Notes: generated by a model not told the origin, from the letters alone. Shown: positions 17,847 to 27,105, counted from the stretch's first letter. The stretch: DNA of 64,000 nucleotides from Actinoplanes sp. KI2 (GCF_025630775.1 NZ_JAOSZE010000035.1:59423-123422), one strand, 5' to 3'. Made by a program: numbers and translations.

Positions 17847-18434
17847 CTACGGTCCGAATCCTCCGGTACCGGGCGGAATGGAGGTGCTTTCGAAGCGGCT
17901 CGGCCATCGGCGTGCGCCCTTGACGCCGGTGATGTGCTTCAGGCACGTCGCGCCGGGCATCTCATGGCAGACGTCCCGGCCGCCGCCGCAGTCGGCGAGG
18001 TAGTGCCCGCCGCCCGGCACTCTCAGCTCCCGGTCGATGCGGAACAGCAGCGGCAGCGCCCCGTTCTCGTCCTCCCGCGCCAGGCGGAACGTGGTGGCGA
18101 GCCGGGCCGGACGATCGGAGCCGGGTTCCGGTGGGCGGGGCAACAGCCGCCCGAACGCGGCGTCGCAGAACTCGGCGTAGTCGCGGGCGTCGCGGACCAT
18201 CTCGCGCCACAGATCGTCGACGACGACCGAGGGCATCGCCGGATGGGCGGCGGGGTGGCGGGCGGCCAGCCGGAACCACTGGCGGGCCGCGCTCTGCACC
18301 AGGGCGACGGCGGCGGTGTCGAGATCGCCGTGCTCCAGGGTGAACCGGTGCCGGACGCCGGCCGTGAACCGATAGCCGTCGACGACGGCGAGCCGTCGAG
18401 CGGTTCGCCGACCACGGGATCGGATCCAACTCAT
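17847..18434 (-). CDS. Conserved hypothetical protein (glycine-rich-domain-like family, tentative)
   Basis: A 195-residue cytoplasmic protein without signal or membrane segment. The central part MPSVVVDDLWREMVRDARDYAEF followed by CDAAFGRLLP resembles the core of the glycine-rich-domain/DUF1399-like proteins, which typically read MPS..VD..WH..I....Y..FC...FG..L. The His of the usual VDxxWH motif is Arg here. The C-terminal part contains a Cys-rich stretch (DCGGGRDVCHEMPGATC). It converges with the glycosidase gene, leaving only 4 bp between the stops, and is divergent from the DUF2127 protein. No function is known to me; the family assignment is a reading by eye. Confidence 0.65.
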   Translation of the reverse strand: MSWIRSRGRRTARRLAVVDGYRFTAGVRHRFTLEHGDLDTAAVALVQSAARQWFRLAARHPAAHPAMPSVVVDDLWREMVRDARDYAEFCDAAFGRLLPRPPEPGSDRPARLATTFRLAREDENGALPLLFRIDRELRVPGGGHYLADCGGGRDVCHEMPGATCLKHITGVKGARRWPSRFESTSIPPGTGGFGP

Positions 18435-18512
18435 CGGTCCAGCCTGCGAGCATTCGCGGCAACGGTCAATTTACCGGGCCGGCGCGTGACCGGGTGTTGT
18501 ACCAAGTGAGAT

Positions 18513-19301
18513 GTGGATTTGAATCTGTGGGTCTGCGGCCGACGCGGCCACCTGACGTACGCGCCGGTCGAGGACGACCTGCGCGCCCGGCTGCACGCGG
18601 AGACGGCGCTGGGCGCGGCGTGGCGGTGCCTTCGCTGCGGCGACTTCGTGCTGGGCGAGCCCCGGATGGCCGGTCCGGCCGCCGACGCGCCGCTCGTGCC
18701 GCGTGGCCGGGCGCTACGCGACGCGATCATCCTGCGGCTGCTGGCCCTCGAGCGCTTCACGAAGGGCCTGCTCGTTCTCGCCGCCGGCTACGGCGTGATC
18801 CAGTTCCGGGACAGCCGGGACGCCATCCAGCGCGCGTTCCACGAGGACATCCCGCTGCTCAAGCCGTTCACCGACAAGATCGGCTGGAACCTGGAGAACT
18901 CGACGATCGTGGAGACGATCCGGCGCGTCGTCGAGGCCCGGTCGGACACGCTGCTCTGGGTCGCGATCGCCCTGATCGTGTACGGGGTGCTGCAGCTCGT
19001 CGAGGGCACCGGCCTGTGGCTGCTCAAACGCTGGGGCGAGTACTTCGCGCTGATCGCCACGTCGCTCGGCCTGCCGATCGAGATCTACGAGCTGACCGAG
19101 CGGATCACCTGGTTCCGGATCGCGGCGCTGGTCATCAACGTGGCCGCGGTGGTCTACCTGCTGGTGGCCAAGCGGCTGTTCGGGGTGCGCGGCGGGCACG
19201 CGGCATACGAGGCCGAGCGGCACGAGATGAGCCTGCTGGAGGTGGAGCACGCCGCCGCCCGACAAACGGCGGACGAGCGGACGTCAGTGGCCGCCGGCTA
19301 G
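18513..19301 (+). CDS. DUF2127 membrane protein with N-terminal zinc-ribbon-like segment
   Basis: A 262-residue protein. The first 50 residues carry Cys/His pairs (CGRRGH and WRCLRCG) that look like a zinc ribbon. Four hydrophobic segments follow: LLVLAAGYGVIQF, WVAIALIVYGVLQLVEG, FALIATSLGLPIEIYE and FRIAALVINVAAVVYLLVA, in the order of DUF2127 proteins, with GLWLLKRWGEYFALIAT as the typical signature. The C-terminus is acidic and soluble. The start is GTG 18513; no strong ribosome site is visible. The last 18 bp overlap the end of the converging arabinofuranosidase gene. Role unknown. Confidence 0.8.
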   Translation: MDLNLWVCGRRGHLTYAPVEDDLRARLHAETALGAAWRCLRCGDFVLGEPRMAGPAADAPLVPRGRALRDAIILRLLALERFTKGLLVLAAGYGVIQFRDSRDAIQRAFHEDIPLLKPFTDKIGWNLENSTIVETIRRVVEARSDTLLWVAIALIVYGVLQLVEGTGLWLLKRWGEYFALIATSLGLPIEIYELTERITWFRIAALVINVAAVVYLLVAKRLFGVRGGHAAYEAERHEMSLLEVEHAAARQTADERTSVAAG

Positions 19302-20792
19302 CCGGAGCAGGTTCCACGACAGGGGCGGCAGCAGCACGGTCGCGCGCCCGCCGGACACCTCGACGTCGTCGAGCGGGCGCGGTGTGACCCGGTCGGGCTG
19401 TGCGGCGGTGTTCACCGCTTCCGGGTCGCTGTCGTGGACGGCGACGTGCCTGCCCGCCACCAGGCCGGGGCAGGCCCGCAGATCCAGGTCGAGGGTCAGC
19501 GCCTGCCGCTGGTCCCGGTTGACGGCGAACAGGGTGACCTCGCCGGACGAGTCGTCCCGCAGCGCCACCGCGGCGAGGACGGGGACCTCTCCCTGCGCCG
19601 CGGTCTCGTGGGTGGGCGCCACCGCGTCGGTCCGCAGCACCGTGCCCCGGCCGTGCCGCGAGGTCAGCGCGAACGGGTGGAAGGTGGCCTGCCGCCAGGC
19701 CGGGCCGCCCGGCTCCGAGCGGATCGGCGCGATGACGTTGACCAGCTGGGCGAGACAGCCGATCTTCACCCGGTCGGCGTGCCGGAGCAGCGTGATGAGC
19801 AGGTCGCCGACCACGACCGCGTCGGTGACCGAGTAGGTGTCCTCGATCAGGCGCGGCGTCTCCGCCCAATCCAGGTTCTCCTCCCCGGCGAACCGGCTCT
19901 GGTACCAGACGTTCCACTCGTCGACGGCCAGGTTGATGCGCTTGCGGTGACCGTTCTTCGCGCGTACGTGATCGCAGGTTGCCACCGCCGCGTCGATGAA
20001 GTGGCCGAAGTCGACCGCGCGGGCGAGGAAGCTGTCCCGGTCGTCGCCGAACTGTTCGTAGTAGGTGTGCAGGGACAGGTAGTCGACGAGGTCGTAGGCC
20101 TCCTCGAGGACGGTCGCCTCCCACTCGCCGAACGTCGGCATCCGCTGGTGGGAGCTTCCGCACGCGGACAACTCGATGCCCGGGTCGACGCGGCGCATCG
20201 CCTTGGCGGTCTCGGCGGCGAGCCGGGCGTACTCGTACGCGGTCTTGTGGCCGATCTGCCACGGGCCGTCCATCTCGTTGCCCAGGCACCAGAGCCGTAC
20301 GTCGTGTGGTTGTGGTGATCCGTTGGCCCGCCGCAGGTCGGACCAGTAGGTGCCGGCCGGGTGGTTGCAGTACTCGACGAGGTGGCGGGCGGCGTCCAGC
20401 CCTCGCGTGCCGAGGTTGACCGCCATCATCGGTGCGCTGCCCACCGCACGGCACCAGTGCAGGAAGTCGTCCACGCCGACCTGGTTGGTCTCGATCGACC
20501 GCCAGGCCAGGTCGAGCCGGCGCGGCCGTTGCTCGCGCGGGCCGATGCCGTCCTCCCAGTCGTACGCGGAGACGAAGTTCCCGCCGGGGTAGCGCACCAG
20601 CGGCACGCCGAGCTCACGGACCAGGCCGGCCACGTCCTGCCGGAACCCGGTCGCGTCCGCCCGAGGATGGCCGGGCTCGTAGATTCCGGTGTAGACGCAC
20701 CGGCCAAGGTGTTCCACGAACGATCCGTAGAGCCGTGGGTCCACCTCGGACACCGGGACGGCCGGGTCGACGGCCAGCGACGCGTGCCGCAC
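19284..20792 (-). CDS. abfA: Alpha-L-arabinofuranosidase, GH51
   Basis: A 502-residue intracellular GH51 enzyme that removes arabinofuranosyl residues from arabino-oligosaccharides. The catalytic acid/base E173 sits in CLGNEMDGPWQ and the nucleophile E292 in AVDEWNVWY; RYPGGNFVSAYDWEDGIGP is also diagnostic. There is no signal peptide, so it acts on sugars brought in by the ABC transporter encoded upstream. GTG 20792 follows the permease stop by four bases, with AAGGGG upstream. It is the last gene of a binding protein-permease-permease-hydrolase operon, probably controlled by the divergent LacI regulator. Its 3' end overlaps the opposing DUF2127 gene by 18 bp. Confidence 0.95.
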   Translation of the reverse strand: MRHASLAVDPAVPVSEVDPRLYGSFVEHLGRCVYTGIYEPGHPRADATGFRQDVAGLVRELGVPLVRYPGGNFVSAYDWEDGIGPREQRPRRLDLAWRSIETNQVGVDDFLHWCRAVGSAPMMAVNLGTRGLDAARHLVEYCNHPAGTYWSDLRRANGSPQPHDVRLWCLGNEMDGPWQIGHKTAYEYARLAAETAKAMRRVDPGIELSACGSSHQRMPTFGEWEATVLEEAYDLVDYLSLHTYYEQFGDDRDSFLARAVDFGHFIDAAVATCDHVRAKNGHRKRINLAVDEWNVWYQSRFAGEENLDWAETPRLIEDTYSVTDAVVVGDLLITLLRHADRVKIGCLAQLVNVIAPIRSEPGGPAWRQATFHPFALTSRHGRGTVLRTDAVAPTHETAAQGEVPVLAAVALRDDSSGEVTLFAVNRDQRQALTLDLDLRACPGLVAGRHVAVHDSDPEAVNTAAQPDRVTPRPLDDVEVSGGRATVLLPPLSWNLLRLAGGH

Positions 20793-20796
20793 GCGA

Positions 20797-21684
20797 TCAC
20801 CCCTTGAGGCCGGTGCCGGCGATGCCCTCGACGATGCGGCGCTGGAAGAACAGGAAGATGAGCACGAGCGGAAGTGCGCCGAGGATGGCGGACGCCATGG
20901 TGTCCGCGTACCGGATGCCGTAGCTGCCCTGCACGGTCGCCAGCCCGACCGGGATGGTCATGAGCTTGGGATTCGACAGCACCAGCAGCGGCCAGAGCAG
21001 GTTGTTCCAGCTCCAGACGAACGTGAAGATGGCCACGGCGGCGACGACCGGCCGGCTCAGCGGCAGGACGATGCGCCAGTACGTGCGGAAGAACCCGGCG
21101 CCGTCGACGCGGGCCGCCTCGTCGAGGTCGCGCGGCAGGCCGTCGAAGAACTGCTTGAAGATGAACACCGCGATGGCGGCCGGGATCTGCGGCAGGATCA
21201 CCGCCCAGTACGTGTTCAGCAGGTGCATCGCGCTGAACTCCCGGAACTGCGGCACGATCAGCGCCTGCTGCGGGATCATGATGCCGATCAGGATGAACCA
21301 GAACACCACCCACCGGTATCGGAATCGCATCCGGGACAGCGCGTACGCGGCCATGCTGCCGACCAGGACGGTGCCGGCCGCGGTCGCCAGCGAGGTGACG
21401 AAGCTGGAGGCGTACCAGTTCCAGATGTCGCCCTGCGCGAAGATCGTGCGGTACGAGTCCAGGGTGGGGTTGTCGATCCACCAGGTGGTCCGGGTGGTCT
21501 CCGCGTTGGGCTTGAGCGAGGTGTCGACGGCCCACGCGATGGGGACCAGCCAGATCAGGGCGAACGCGATGAGCACTCCGACGCAGGTCGCGTTGAACAG
21601 CCGCACCCGGCGGTCGATGGCGGCCTGGGTCACCTCGGGACGTGTGCCGGTCCGCGCCCCGGTGTCGGTGGCGAGCGTGGTCAT
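20797..21684 (-). CDS. Sugar ABC transporter permease, MalG type
   Basis: A 295-residue inner-membrane permease with six predicted membrane helices. The cytoplasmic EAA loop EAARVDGAGFFRTYWRIVLPL, which docks the ATPase, is well preserved. Family features IPQQALIVPQF and TYWAVILPQIP identify the MalG/CUT1 branch. It starts one base after the MalF-type permease stop and ends four bases before the arabinofuranosidase, so translation is tightly linked. No ATPase gene is present in the locus; CUT1 systems of actinomycetes commonly share one MsiK-type ATPase encoded elsewhere. Confidence 0.95.
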   Translation of the reverse strand: MTTLATDTGARTGTRPEVTQAAIDRRVRLFNATCVGVLIAFALIWLVPIAWAVDTSLKPNAETTRTTWWIDNPTLDSYRTIFAQGDIWNWYASSFVTSLATAAGTVLVGSMAAYALSRMRFRYRWVVFWFILIGIMIPQQALIVPQFREFSAMHLLNTYWAVILPQIPAAIAVFIFKQFFDGLPRDLDEAARVDGAGFFRTYWRIVLPLSRPVVAAVAIFTFVWSWNNLLWPLLVLSNPKLMTIPVGLATVQGSYGIRYADTMASAILGALPLVLIFLFFQRRIVEGIAGTGLKG

Positions 21685-21685
21685 G

Positions 21686-22636
21686 TCACAACCCCTGTTC
21701 CTGGCGGCGGGTGAGGAAGACCCACACGGCGGACACGGCGAGTACGAGGATGAAGAACAGCGTCGACACCGCGGCGGCGTAACCGGTGCGGAAGTCGGTG
21801 AAGCCCATGTCGTACACGTATTCGAGGGTGGGGCGGGTGGCGTAGTTGGGGCCGCCGCTGGTCATGATGTACGGCTGATCGAAGATCTTCAGGGACGCGA
21901 TGATCTGCAGGACGATCACCAGTGACGTGGTGCGGCTGAGCATCGGGATGGTGATCCGGCGGATCTGCTGCCACGGGCTCGCCCCGTCCATCGAGGAGGC
22001 CTCGTACAGGTCCCGCGGGATGTCCTGCAGGCCGGCCAGATAGAGCACGAAGTTGAAGCCGAGCGTCCACCACACCGTCGCGAAGGCCAGCGACCACATC
22101 GCCAGGCTCGGGCTGCCCAGCCAGTTCGGTTCGGCGAAGCCCAGGCTGGTGACGACCTTGCCGAGCAGGCCGAGCTCCGGGGTGTAGAGCCAGATCCAGA
22201 TCAGCGCCATCACGGCGGACGGCAGGATGTACGGCAGGAAGAACGCGAGCCGGAAGAACCAGCGTCCGCGGCTGGCCCGGTCGGCGAGCAGCGCGAAGAC
22301 GAAGGCCAGGATCACCAGCGGCGGCGTGGTGAGGATGGTGAACCAGATGGTGTGCCACATCGAGGCCCAGAAGTCCGGGCTGCTCAGTGCCTCGCCGAAG
22401 TTGCCGAACCCGGCGAAGCCGCCCAGCCCCGGCCTGGTCAGGCTGGTGTCGAAGAAGCTCATCACGACCATGTAGATCGACGGGCCGATGATGAACAGCA
22501 GGTACAGCACGAGGAACGGCGCCATCATGAGCCAGGCGGGCCGGGCGTGACCATGTTCGGTCACCCGGCTGGTGTCCGTGCCGGCCGGTCGGACCAGCCG
22601 GTCCTCGAAGGTGTCGTAGTCGGCGGTGATGGTCAC
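21686..22636 (-). CDS. Sugar ABC transporter permease, MalF type
   Basis: A 316-residue permease with six membrane helices, beginning with MMAPFLVLYLLFIIGPSIYMV. The EAA loop reads YEASSMDGASPWQQIRRITIP. GTG 22636 is chosen because GAGGAGG lies eight bases upstream; the frame is open further upstream only inside the binding-protein gene. It forms a heterodimer with the MalG-type permease that follows directly. By context it imports arabinose-containing oligosaccharides. Confidence 0.94.
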   Translation of the reverse strand: MTITADYDTFEDRLVRPAGTDTSRVTEHGHARPAWLMMAPFLVLYLLFIIGPSIYMVVMSFFDTSLTRPGLGGFAGFGNFGEALSSPDFWASMWHTIWFTILTTPPLVILAFVFALLADRASRGRWFFRLAFFLPYILPSAVMALIWIWLYTPELGLLGKVVTSLGFAEPNWLGSPSLAMWSLAFATVWWTLGFNFVLYLAGLQDIPRDLYEASSMDGASPWQQIRRITIPMLSRTTSLVIVLQIIASLKIFDQPYIMTSGGPNYATRPTLEYVYDMGFTDFRTGYAAAVSTLFFILVLAVSAVWVFLTRRQEQGL

Positions 22637-22649
22637 GGCACGTACCTCC

Positions 22650-23978
22650 TCAGACCGGTGACGCGGCGCTCGCGAGCGCGGAGAGCTTGGACCGGATCTG
22701 GGTGATCGCGGCGTCCGGCGACATCTGACCGGCCTCGACGGCACCGATGGCCGAGCCCATGATGATTTCGAAGTCCGAGCCGGAGCCGGAGTACCAGCCG
22801 GGCGGGTCGTACACCGCGGAGTCGGCGGCCGCCGCGTAGTTCGACTGGGGGGTGAGCTTCTTGAACGCGTCGCTCTGCGCGACCGGCAGCCAGGCCGGGA
22901 TGTGGCCGCCCTGCGCCCACGTCATGCTCTGGTCGAGCATCGACTTGATGAAGCCCAGCGACCGGTCCAGCTGTCCCTCGACGGCGGCGCCACCGCTCGG
23001 TACGACCAGCGTGTGCGAGTCGGCCTGGACCGCGTACGTGCCGCCGAAGACGTTGGGCACCAGCGTCATGCCGAACGGCATCTTCGCGGTCTGGAAGGTG
23101 CTGATCTCCCATTCGCCGTTGAGGTGGAAGCCGGCCGCGCCGTTCGCGAACAACGCGATCGCGCCCTGGTAGTCGATGCTGCCGGGCATCAGCTTCTTCT
23201 CGACGGTGAGCGTGTGCAGGAAGGTGAGCACCTGCGTGGCCTTCGCGTCGTCGAGCACCACCTTGGTGCCCGCGTCGCTGAGCACCTGGCCGCCGAGCTG
23301 CGAGTAGAGGGTCTGGAAAAACCGCCACGGGGTCGCCGTGTCGGCGTTGATCCCGTGCGTCGCACCGTACTGGCCGGTGACCTTCTGCACCTTGGTGAGA
23401 GCGTCCGTGAAGGCGTCCGGTCCCGCGATGGGCGCCAGGTTGCCGGCCGCGTCCAGCAGGCCGGCCTCCCCGCAGATCTTGGTGTTGTAGAACAGCACGA
23501 ACGGGTGCGTGTCGATCGGGATCGCGTAGATCCGGCCGTCGACCAGGCCGGCGTTCCAGGCGCGCTGGTTGAACATCTCGGCCGACATGCCGTACCGGGC
23601 GAGATCCGCCGGCTTGAGCTCCTCCAGCAGGCCGGCGGCCTGCAGCGTCTTCATCCGGGTCAGGTGGGCGACCGCCACGTTCGGCGGTTTCTTGCCCACC
23701 GTGGCGAGGGTGAGCTTGGTGTAGTACGGATTGCCCCAGGCCAGCGTGACGGCCTGCAGGGGAGTGCCGGGGTTGGCCTGGCGGTAGGCGTCCTCCATCT
23801 GCTGCATGCGGACGCCGTCGCCGCCGCCGAAGAGATTCCAGTAGTCGACGGTGCCGGGGTCGAGCGGGGTCCCGGCGATCGCGGCGCCCACCGGGGAGGA
23901 GCAGGCGGCGAGGGAGGCGGCGCCGAGGCCGGCCACAGCGCCCTTCAATACCGTACGGCGTGACACCGGTCCGTTCAT
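22650..23978 (-). CDS. ABC transporter sugar-binding lipoprotein
   Basis: A 442-residue extracellular solute-binding protein of the family 1 (CUT1) type. The N-terminus combines a twin-arginine motif (SRRTVLKG) with a lipobox, SLAAC, with Cys26 as the lipidated residue, so it is probably exported by Tat and anchored to the membrane. The mature part has the typical YWNLFGGGDGVRMQQMEDAY opening, FFQTLYSQLGGQVL and GSIDYQGAIALFANGAAGF. It is the first gene of the operon and is likely to set the specificity, which context suggests to be arabino-oligosaccharides. A palindromic operator lies 20 bp upstream of the start. Confidence 0.94.
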   Translation of the reverse strand: MNGPVSRRTVLKGAVAGLGAASLAACSSPVGAAIAGTPLDPGTVDYWNLFGGGDGVRMQQMEDAYRQANPGTPLQAVTLAWGNPYYTKLTLATVGKKPPNVAVAHLTRMKTLQAAGLLEELKPADLARYGMSAEMFNQRAWNAGLVDGRIYAIPIDTHPFVLFYNTKICGEAGLLDAAGNLAPIAGPDAFTDALTKVQKVTGQYGATHGINADTATPWRFFQTLYSQLGGQVLSDAGTKVVLDDAKATQVLTFLHTLTVEKKLMPGSIDYQGAIALFANGAAGFHLNGEWEISTFQTAKMPFGMTLVPNVFGGTYAVQADSHTLVVPSGGAAVEGQLDRSLGFIKSMLDQSMTWAQGGHIPAWLPVAQSDAFKKLTPQSNYAAAADSAVYDPPGWYSGSGSDFEIIMGSAIGAVEAGQMSPDAAITQIRSKLSALASAASPV

Positions 23979-23997
23979 GACGTCCCGTCCTCGGGTT

Positions 23998-24013
23998 GAT
24001 TCAACGTTGAATC
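23998..24013. promoter_or_regulatory. 16-bp palindromic LacI-family operator
   Basis: GATTCAACGTTGAATC is a perfect palindrome with a central CG, the usual form of LacI-family sites. It lies between the divergent sugar-binding-protein gene (start 23978) and the LacI regulator (start 24068), so it can control both. The regulator gene beside it is the likely ligand-responsive repressor. Confidence 0.75.
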
Positions 24014-24067
24014 GGGGAGTTAAGGTCAGGCTTGTATTTCACGAGCTTCGATGCAAGAGGCATTCGT

Positions 24068-25087
24068 ATGATGAGAAAGCTGATGCGCGTGACGCTGAAG
24101 GACGTGGCGCTGCGGGCCGGGGTCTCCGCGAAGACGGTCTCGAACGTGGTGAACGGCACCGGGCGCTTCAGCCCCGAGGTGCGCGCCCGCGTCGAGTCGG
24201 CCGTGGCCGCTCTCAACTACGTTCCGAACTTCTCCGCCCGCGGCCTGCGCAACGGCCGCAGCGGCCTGATCTGCCTGGCGCTGCCCAACCTGAGCACGCC
24301 CTACTCGGCCGAGTTGATCCGCGAGTTCGCGCGCGCCGCCGCCCGGCGCGATCTCGGCGTACAGATCGAGGAGACCGGTTTTGACAACTACCAGCGGGAG
24401 CGACACCTGCTGTCACAGGCCCGGCGGCACCTGATCGACGGACTGATCATGAGCCCGGTGCTCCTCACCAGCGCCGCCCTCCAGCCGAGCCCGGTCACGC
24501 CGCCCATGGTGTTCCTCGGCGAGGTGCAGCAGGACACCACCGACCACGTGTGGGTCGACAACGTCGCGGCCAGCAGGGAGGTGGTCGAGCACCTGATCGG
24601 CCTCGGCCATCGCCGGATCGCGATGCTGGGGCTCTTCGAGTCGGAGAGCGCACGCCTTCGCCGGAAGGGGTATCGGCAGGCGCTGACCGCCGCGGGCCTC
24701 GCACCCGCGGCCGACCTCGAGATCCCCAACCCCACCTGGACGACCGCCGCAGCCGCCGCGGCGCTCGACGACTACCTCGACCGGCGGCCCCTGCCCGACG
24801 CGATCTTCTGCCTGACCGACTCGCAGGCCCTCGGCGCGCTCAACGCCCTGTGGCGTCGCGGGATCCGGGTCCCCGACGACATCTCGATCGCCGGCTACGA
24901 CGACATCACCGACGGGCGGTACGCCGTGCCGCCGCTGACCACCGTCGGCATCGACAAGACACGGGTGGCCGAGGCGGCGATCGATCTGCTGATCGAGCGG
25001 ATCGCGGAGCCCCGGCGGCCGCCGCGACGGGTCACCATCCCGTACACGATCCTGCCCAGGGAAAGCAGCAAGCCGGCGCCGCGATGA
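24068..25087 (+). CDS. LacI-family transcriptional regulator
   Basis: A 339-residue LacI/GalR repressor. The N-terminal helix-turn-helix and hinge are VTLKDVALRAGVSAKTVSNVVNGTGRFSPEVRARVESAVAAL, here described by its two halves: DVALRAGVSAKTVSNVVNG at about 8-26 and YVPNFSARGLR at the hinge. The periplasmic-binding-like sensor domain follows with DDISIAGYDDI. Three ATG codons (24068, 24071, 24083) are in frame; 24068 has AGAGG seven bases upstream. It is divergent from the arabinoside transport/GH51 operon and most likely represses it until an arabinose-derived sugar binds. Confidence 0.94.
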   Translation: MMRKLMRVTLKDVALRAGVSAKTVSNVVNGTGRFSPEVRARVESAVAALNYVPNFSARGLRNGRSGLICLALPNLSTPYSAELIREFARAAARRDLGVQIEETGFDNYQRERHLLSQARRHLIDGLIMSPVLLTSAALQPSPVTPPMVFLGEVQQDTTDHVWVDNVAASREVVEHLIGLGHRRIAMLGLFESESARLRRKGYRQALTAAGLAPAADLEIPNPTWTTAAAAAALDDYLDRRPLPDAIFCLTDSQALGALNALWRRGIRVPDDISIAGYDDITDGRYAVPPLTTVGIDKTRVAEAAIDLLIERIAEPRRPPRRVTIPYTILPRESSKPAPR

Positions 25088-25139
25088 GTCGAGGCCGTCC
25101 GACCGGTCTGTCCTGGTGACATCCGGCAGAGGAGGAACC

Positions 25140-25739
25140 ATGGGCAAGGTCATCGCATCCATCACGACGTCGGTCGACGGTTATGTCACCGGTCCCGATG
25201 ACGGTCCGAAGTACGGCCTGGGCGTGGGCGGTGAGCGCCTGCACTACTGGGTGATGGGCGGTCCGTGGACCTACGAGGGCGGTCACGATTTCGTGATGCA
25301 CGGCCCCGACAAGGAGTTCTTCGACGAGCTGGTCGCCACGACGGGCGCCGGGGTGGTCGGCCGCGGAATGTACGACGCGGCCGGCGGGTGGGGCGGAACC
25401 AATCCCTTCCCGGGGACGCTGTTCGTGCTCACCCACCGGACCGCCGACCAGCCCCCGGCGGAGGCCGGCTTCCGGTTCGTCGCGGATCTGGACGCGGCGC
25501 TCGCCCAGGCGGCCTCGGTGGCCGGGGACGGTGACGTGTCGATCGGGGGCGGCGCCGATGTCATCCGGCAGGTGCTGGCGGCGGGGAGGGCCGACGAGCT
25601 GGTGATCTCGACGGCGCCGGTGATCCTCGGCTCGGGCAAGCGGCTGTTCGAGGGGTTCGACCGGGACATCGACCTCGAGGTGGTCAAGGTCTACAGCTCG
25701 CCGTACGCGACCCACGTGCGTTACCTGGTCAGGAGGTAG
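25140..25739 (+). CDS. Dihydrofolate-reductase-like (RibD C-terminal) protein
   Basis: A 199-residue protein of the RibD-C/DHFR-like superfamily of NADPH-dependent reductases. Typical features are KVIASITTSVDGYVTGPDD at the start, VVGRGMYDAAGGW, GDVSIGGGADVIRQVLAAG and the ending VKVYSSPYATHVRYLVRR. GGAGG directly upstream supports ATG 25140. These stand-alone proteins are common in actinomycetes and their substrates are mostly unknown. It converges with the glutamine-synthetase-like gene with only 5 bp between stops. A second member of the family lies at 40770-41381. Confidence 0.88.
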   Translation: MGKVIASITTSVDGYVTGPDDGPKYGLGVGGERLHYWVMGGPWTYEGGHDFVMHGPDKEFFDELVATTGAGVVGRGMYDAAGGWGGTNPFPGTLFVLTHRTADQPPAEAGFRFVADLDAALAQAASVAGDGDVSIGGGADVIRQVLAAGRADELVISTAPVILGSGKRLFEGFDRDIDLEVVKVYSSPYATHVRYLVRR

Positions 25740-25744
25740 CAGGC

Positions 25745-27040
25745 TCAGTAGACCCAGCGCAGCGCGGCCGCGACGGCGGCGGGCTCGTGGTCGCGCAGCC
25801 GGTCCGCCTCGGCGCGGCGGACCGCGACCACGGCGTCGAAGAGCGTGTCGCCCATCGCGTCGCGCAGCATCGGGTCGGCGGCGAAGGCGTCCGTCGCCTC
25901 GTCCAGCGTGGTCGGCAGCCGGGGTACGCCGGGAAGGTTTGCCGGGTCGCCGGTGATCGGCTCGGGGAGTGGCCGGCCCGCCGCGAGGCCGTCGCGCGCC
26001 GCGGCGACCAGGGCGCCGAGCAGCAGGTACGGGTTCGCCGCCAGATCGAAGCACTTCACCTCGAGGTTGGCCGCGCCCGGCTGCCCGGCCGTGCCCGGCA
26101 CGAGCCGCAGCGCGGCCTCCCGGGCCTCCACACCCCAGCAGGCGAACGCGCCGGCCCAATGCGACGGCACCAGTCGCAGGTAGCTCGCCGGCGTGGGCGC
26201 GCCGACCGCGAGCAGGGCCGGCAGGTGCGCGAGGATGCCCGCCGCGATCCGCCCGCCGTCGGACTCGGGGAAGCCGTCGAAGAGGTTGCGGCCGTCCCGC
26301 CACGCCGAGAGGTGGACGTGGCCGCCGTTGCCGACCGTGCCGGCGACCACCGAGGGCGCGAACGAGACCCGCAGGCCGTGCCGCTGCGAGACGGCCCGGA
26401 TCGTCTGGCGCACCAGGACGCTCTCGTCGGCGGCGCGCACCGGGTCGGCCGCCGCGACCGAGACCTCGAACTGGCTGGCCGCGTACTCGGGATGGAGCTG
26501 ATCGACGACGACGCCCTGGTCCTCCAGGGCGATCAGCACGTCCCGGCAGTAGTCGCTCAGCTCGACCAGCCGGGTCATCCCGTATGCCGGGCCGCGGCAG
26601 GCCGGGAGGAAGTCGTCGTCGTCGCGCCCGGCCGCCCACTCGATCTCGATCGCCATCCGGAACGTGATGCCGTCGGCGGCCGCCAGCTCGGCCGTGCGCC
26701 GGGCGAAGCCGCGCTGGTCGGCGATCCACGGCTCGCCGTCCTGGGTGAACCGGTCGGCCGGCGCCCAGGCCCAGCCCGGCTGCCCGGCCAGCGCGACGAG
26801 CCGGTCGAGGTCGGGCCGCAGCCGCAGGTCGCCGTCGGGGCCGCCGAGGCGGTCGGTGCTGGTGATGGAGTCGTCGGCGAGGAACGTGTCGAAGACCGGG
26901 GACATCCCGACACCCCAGCGCACCGCGTCGTCCAGCCGGGACAGCGGGACGGTCTTGACGCGGTTGATGCCGGCCGTGTCGACGTACGAGAGGATGACGC
27001 CACGCACCCCGAGGTCGTGCAGCCGGCTCGTGTCAGGCAT
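25745..27040 (-). CDS. Glutamine-synthetase-like ligase (GSI/FluG C-terminal type)
   Basis: A 431-residue member of the glutamine synthetase I superfamily, which ligates an amine to the gamma-carboxyl of glutamate using ATP. Signals include the beta-grasp N-terminal region (GVILSYVDTAGINRVKTVPL), FRMAIEIEW for metal-binding glutamates, GNGGHVHLSAW for the ATP/glutamate site, and VKCFDLAANPYLLLGAL. It lacks the usual adenylylation region of housekeeping GlnA and reads like the GlnA-like enzymes that use polyamines or other amines. GAGGGAGAA before ATG 27040 fixes the start. It follows an amidohydrolase gene on the same strand by 65 bp; that order equals the domain order of fungal FluG and plant NodGS. 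Confidence 0.88.
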   Translation of the reverse strand: MPDTSRLHDLGVRGVILSYVDTAGINRVKTVPLSRLDDAVRWGVGMSPVFDTFLADDSITSTDRLGGPDGDLRLRPDLDRLVALAGQPGWAWAPADRFTQDGEPWIADQRGFARRTAELAAADGITFRMAIEIEWAAGRDDDDFLPACRGPAYGMTRLVELSDYCRDVLIALEDQGVVVDQLHPEYAASQFEVSVAAADPVRAADESVLVRQTIRAVSQRHGLRVSFAPSVVAGTVGNGGHVHLSAWRDGRNLFDGFPESDGGRIAAGILAHLPALLAVGAPTPASYLRLVPSHWAGAFACWGVEAREAALRLVPGTAGQPGAANLEVKCFDLAANPYLLLGALVAAARDGLAAGRPLPEPITGDPANLPGVPRLPTTLDEATDAFAADPMLRDAMGDTLFDAVVAVRRAEADRLRDHEPAAVAAALRWVY

Positions 27041-27105
27041 GGTTCTCCCTCGAAGTCCCGCGGTCTCTCGTCGCGCCGAAACCGTACCAATCGGGACGGT
27101 GAGGC

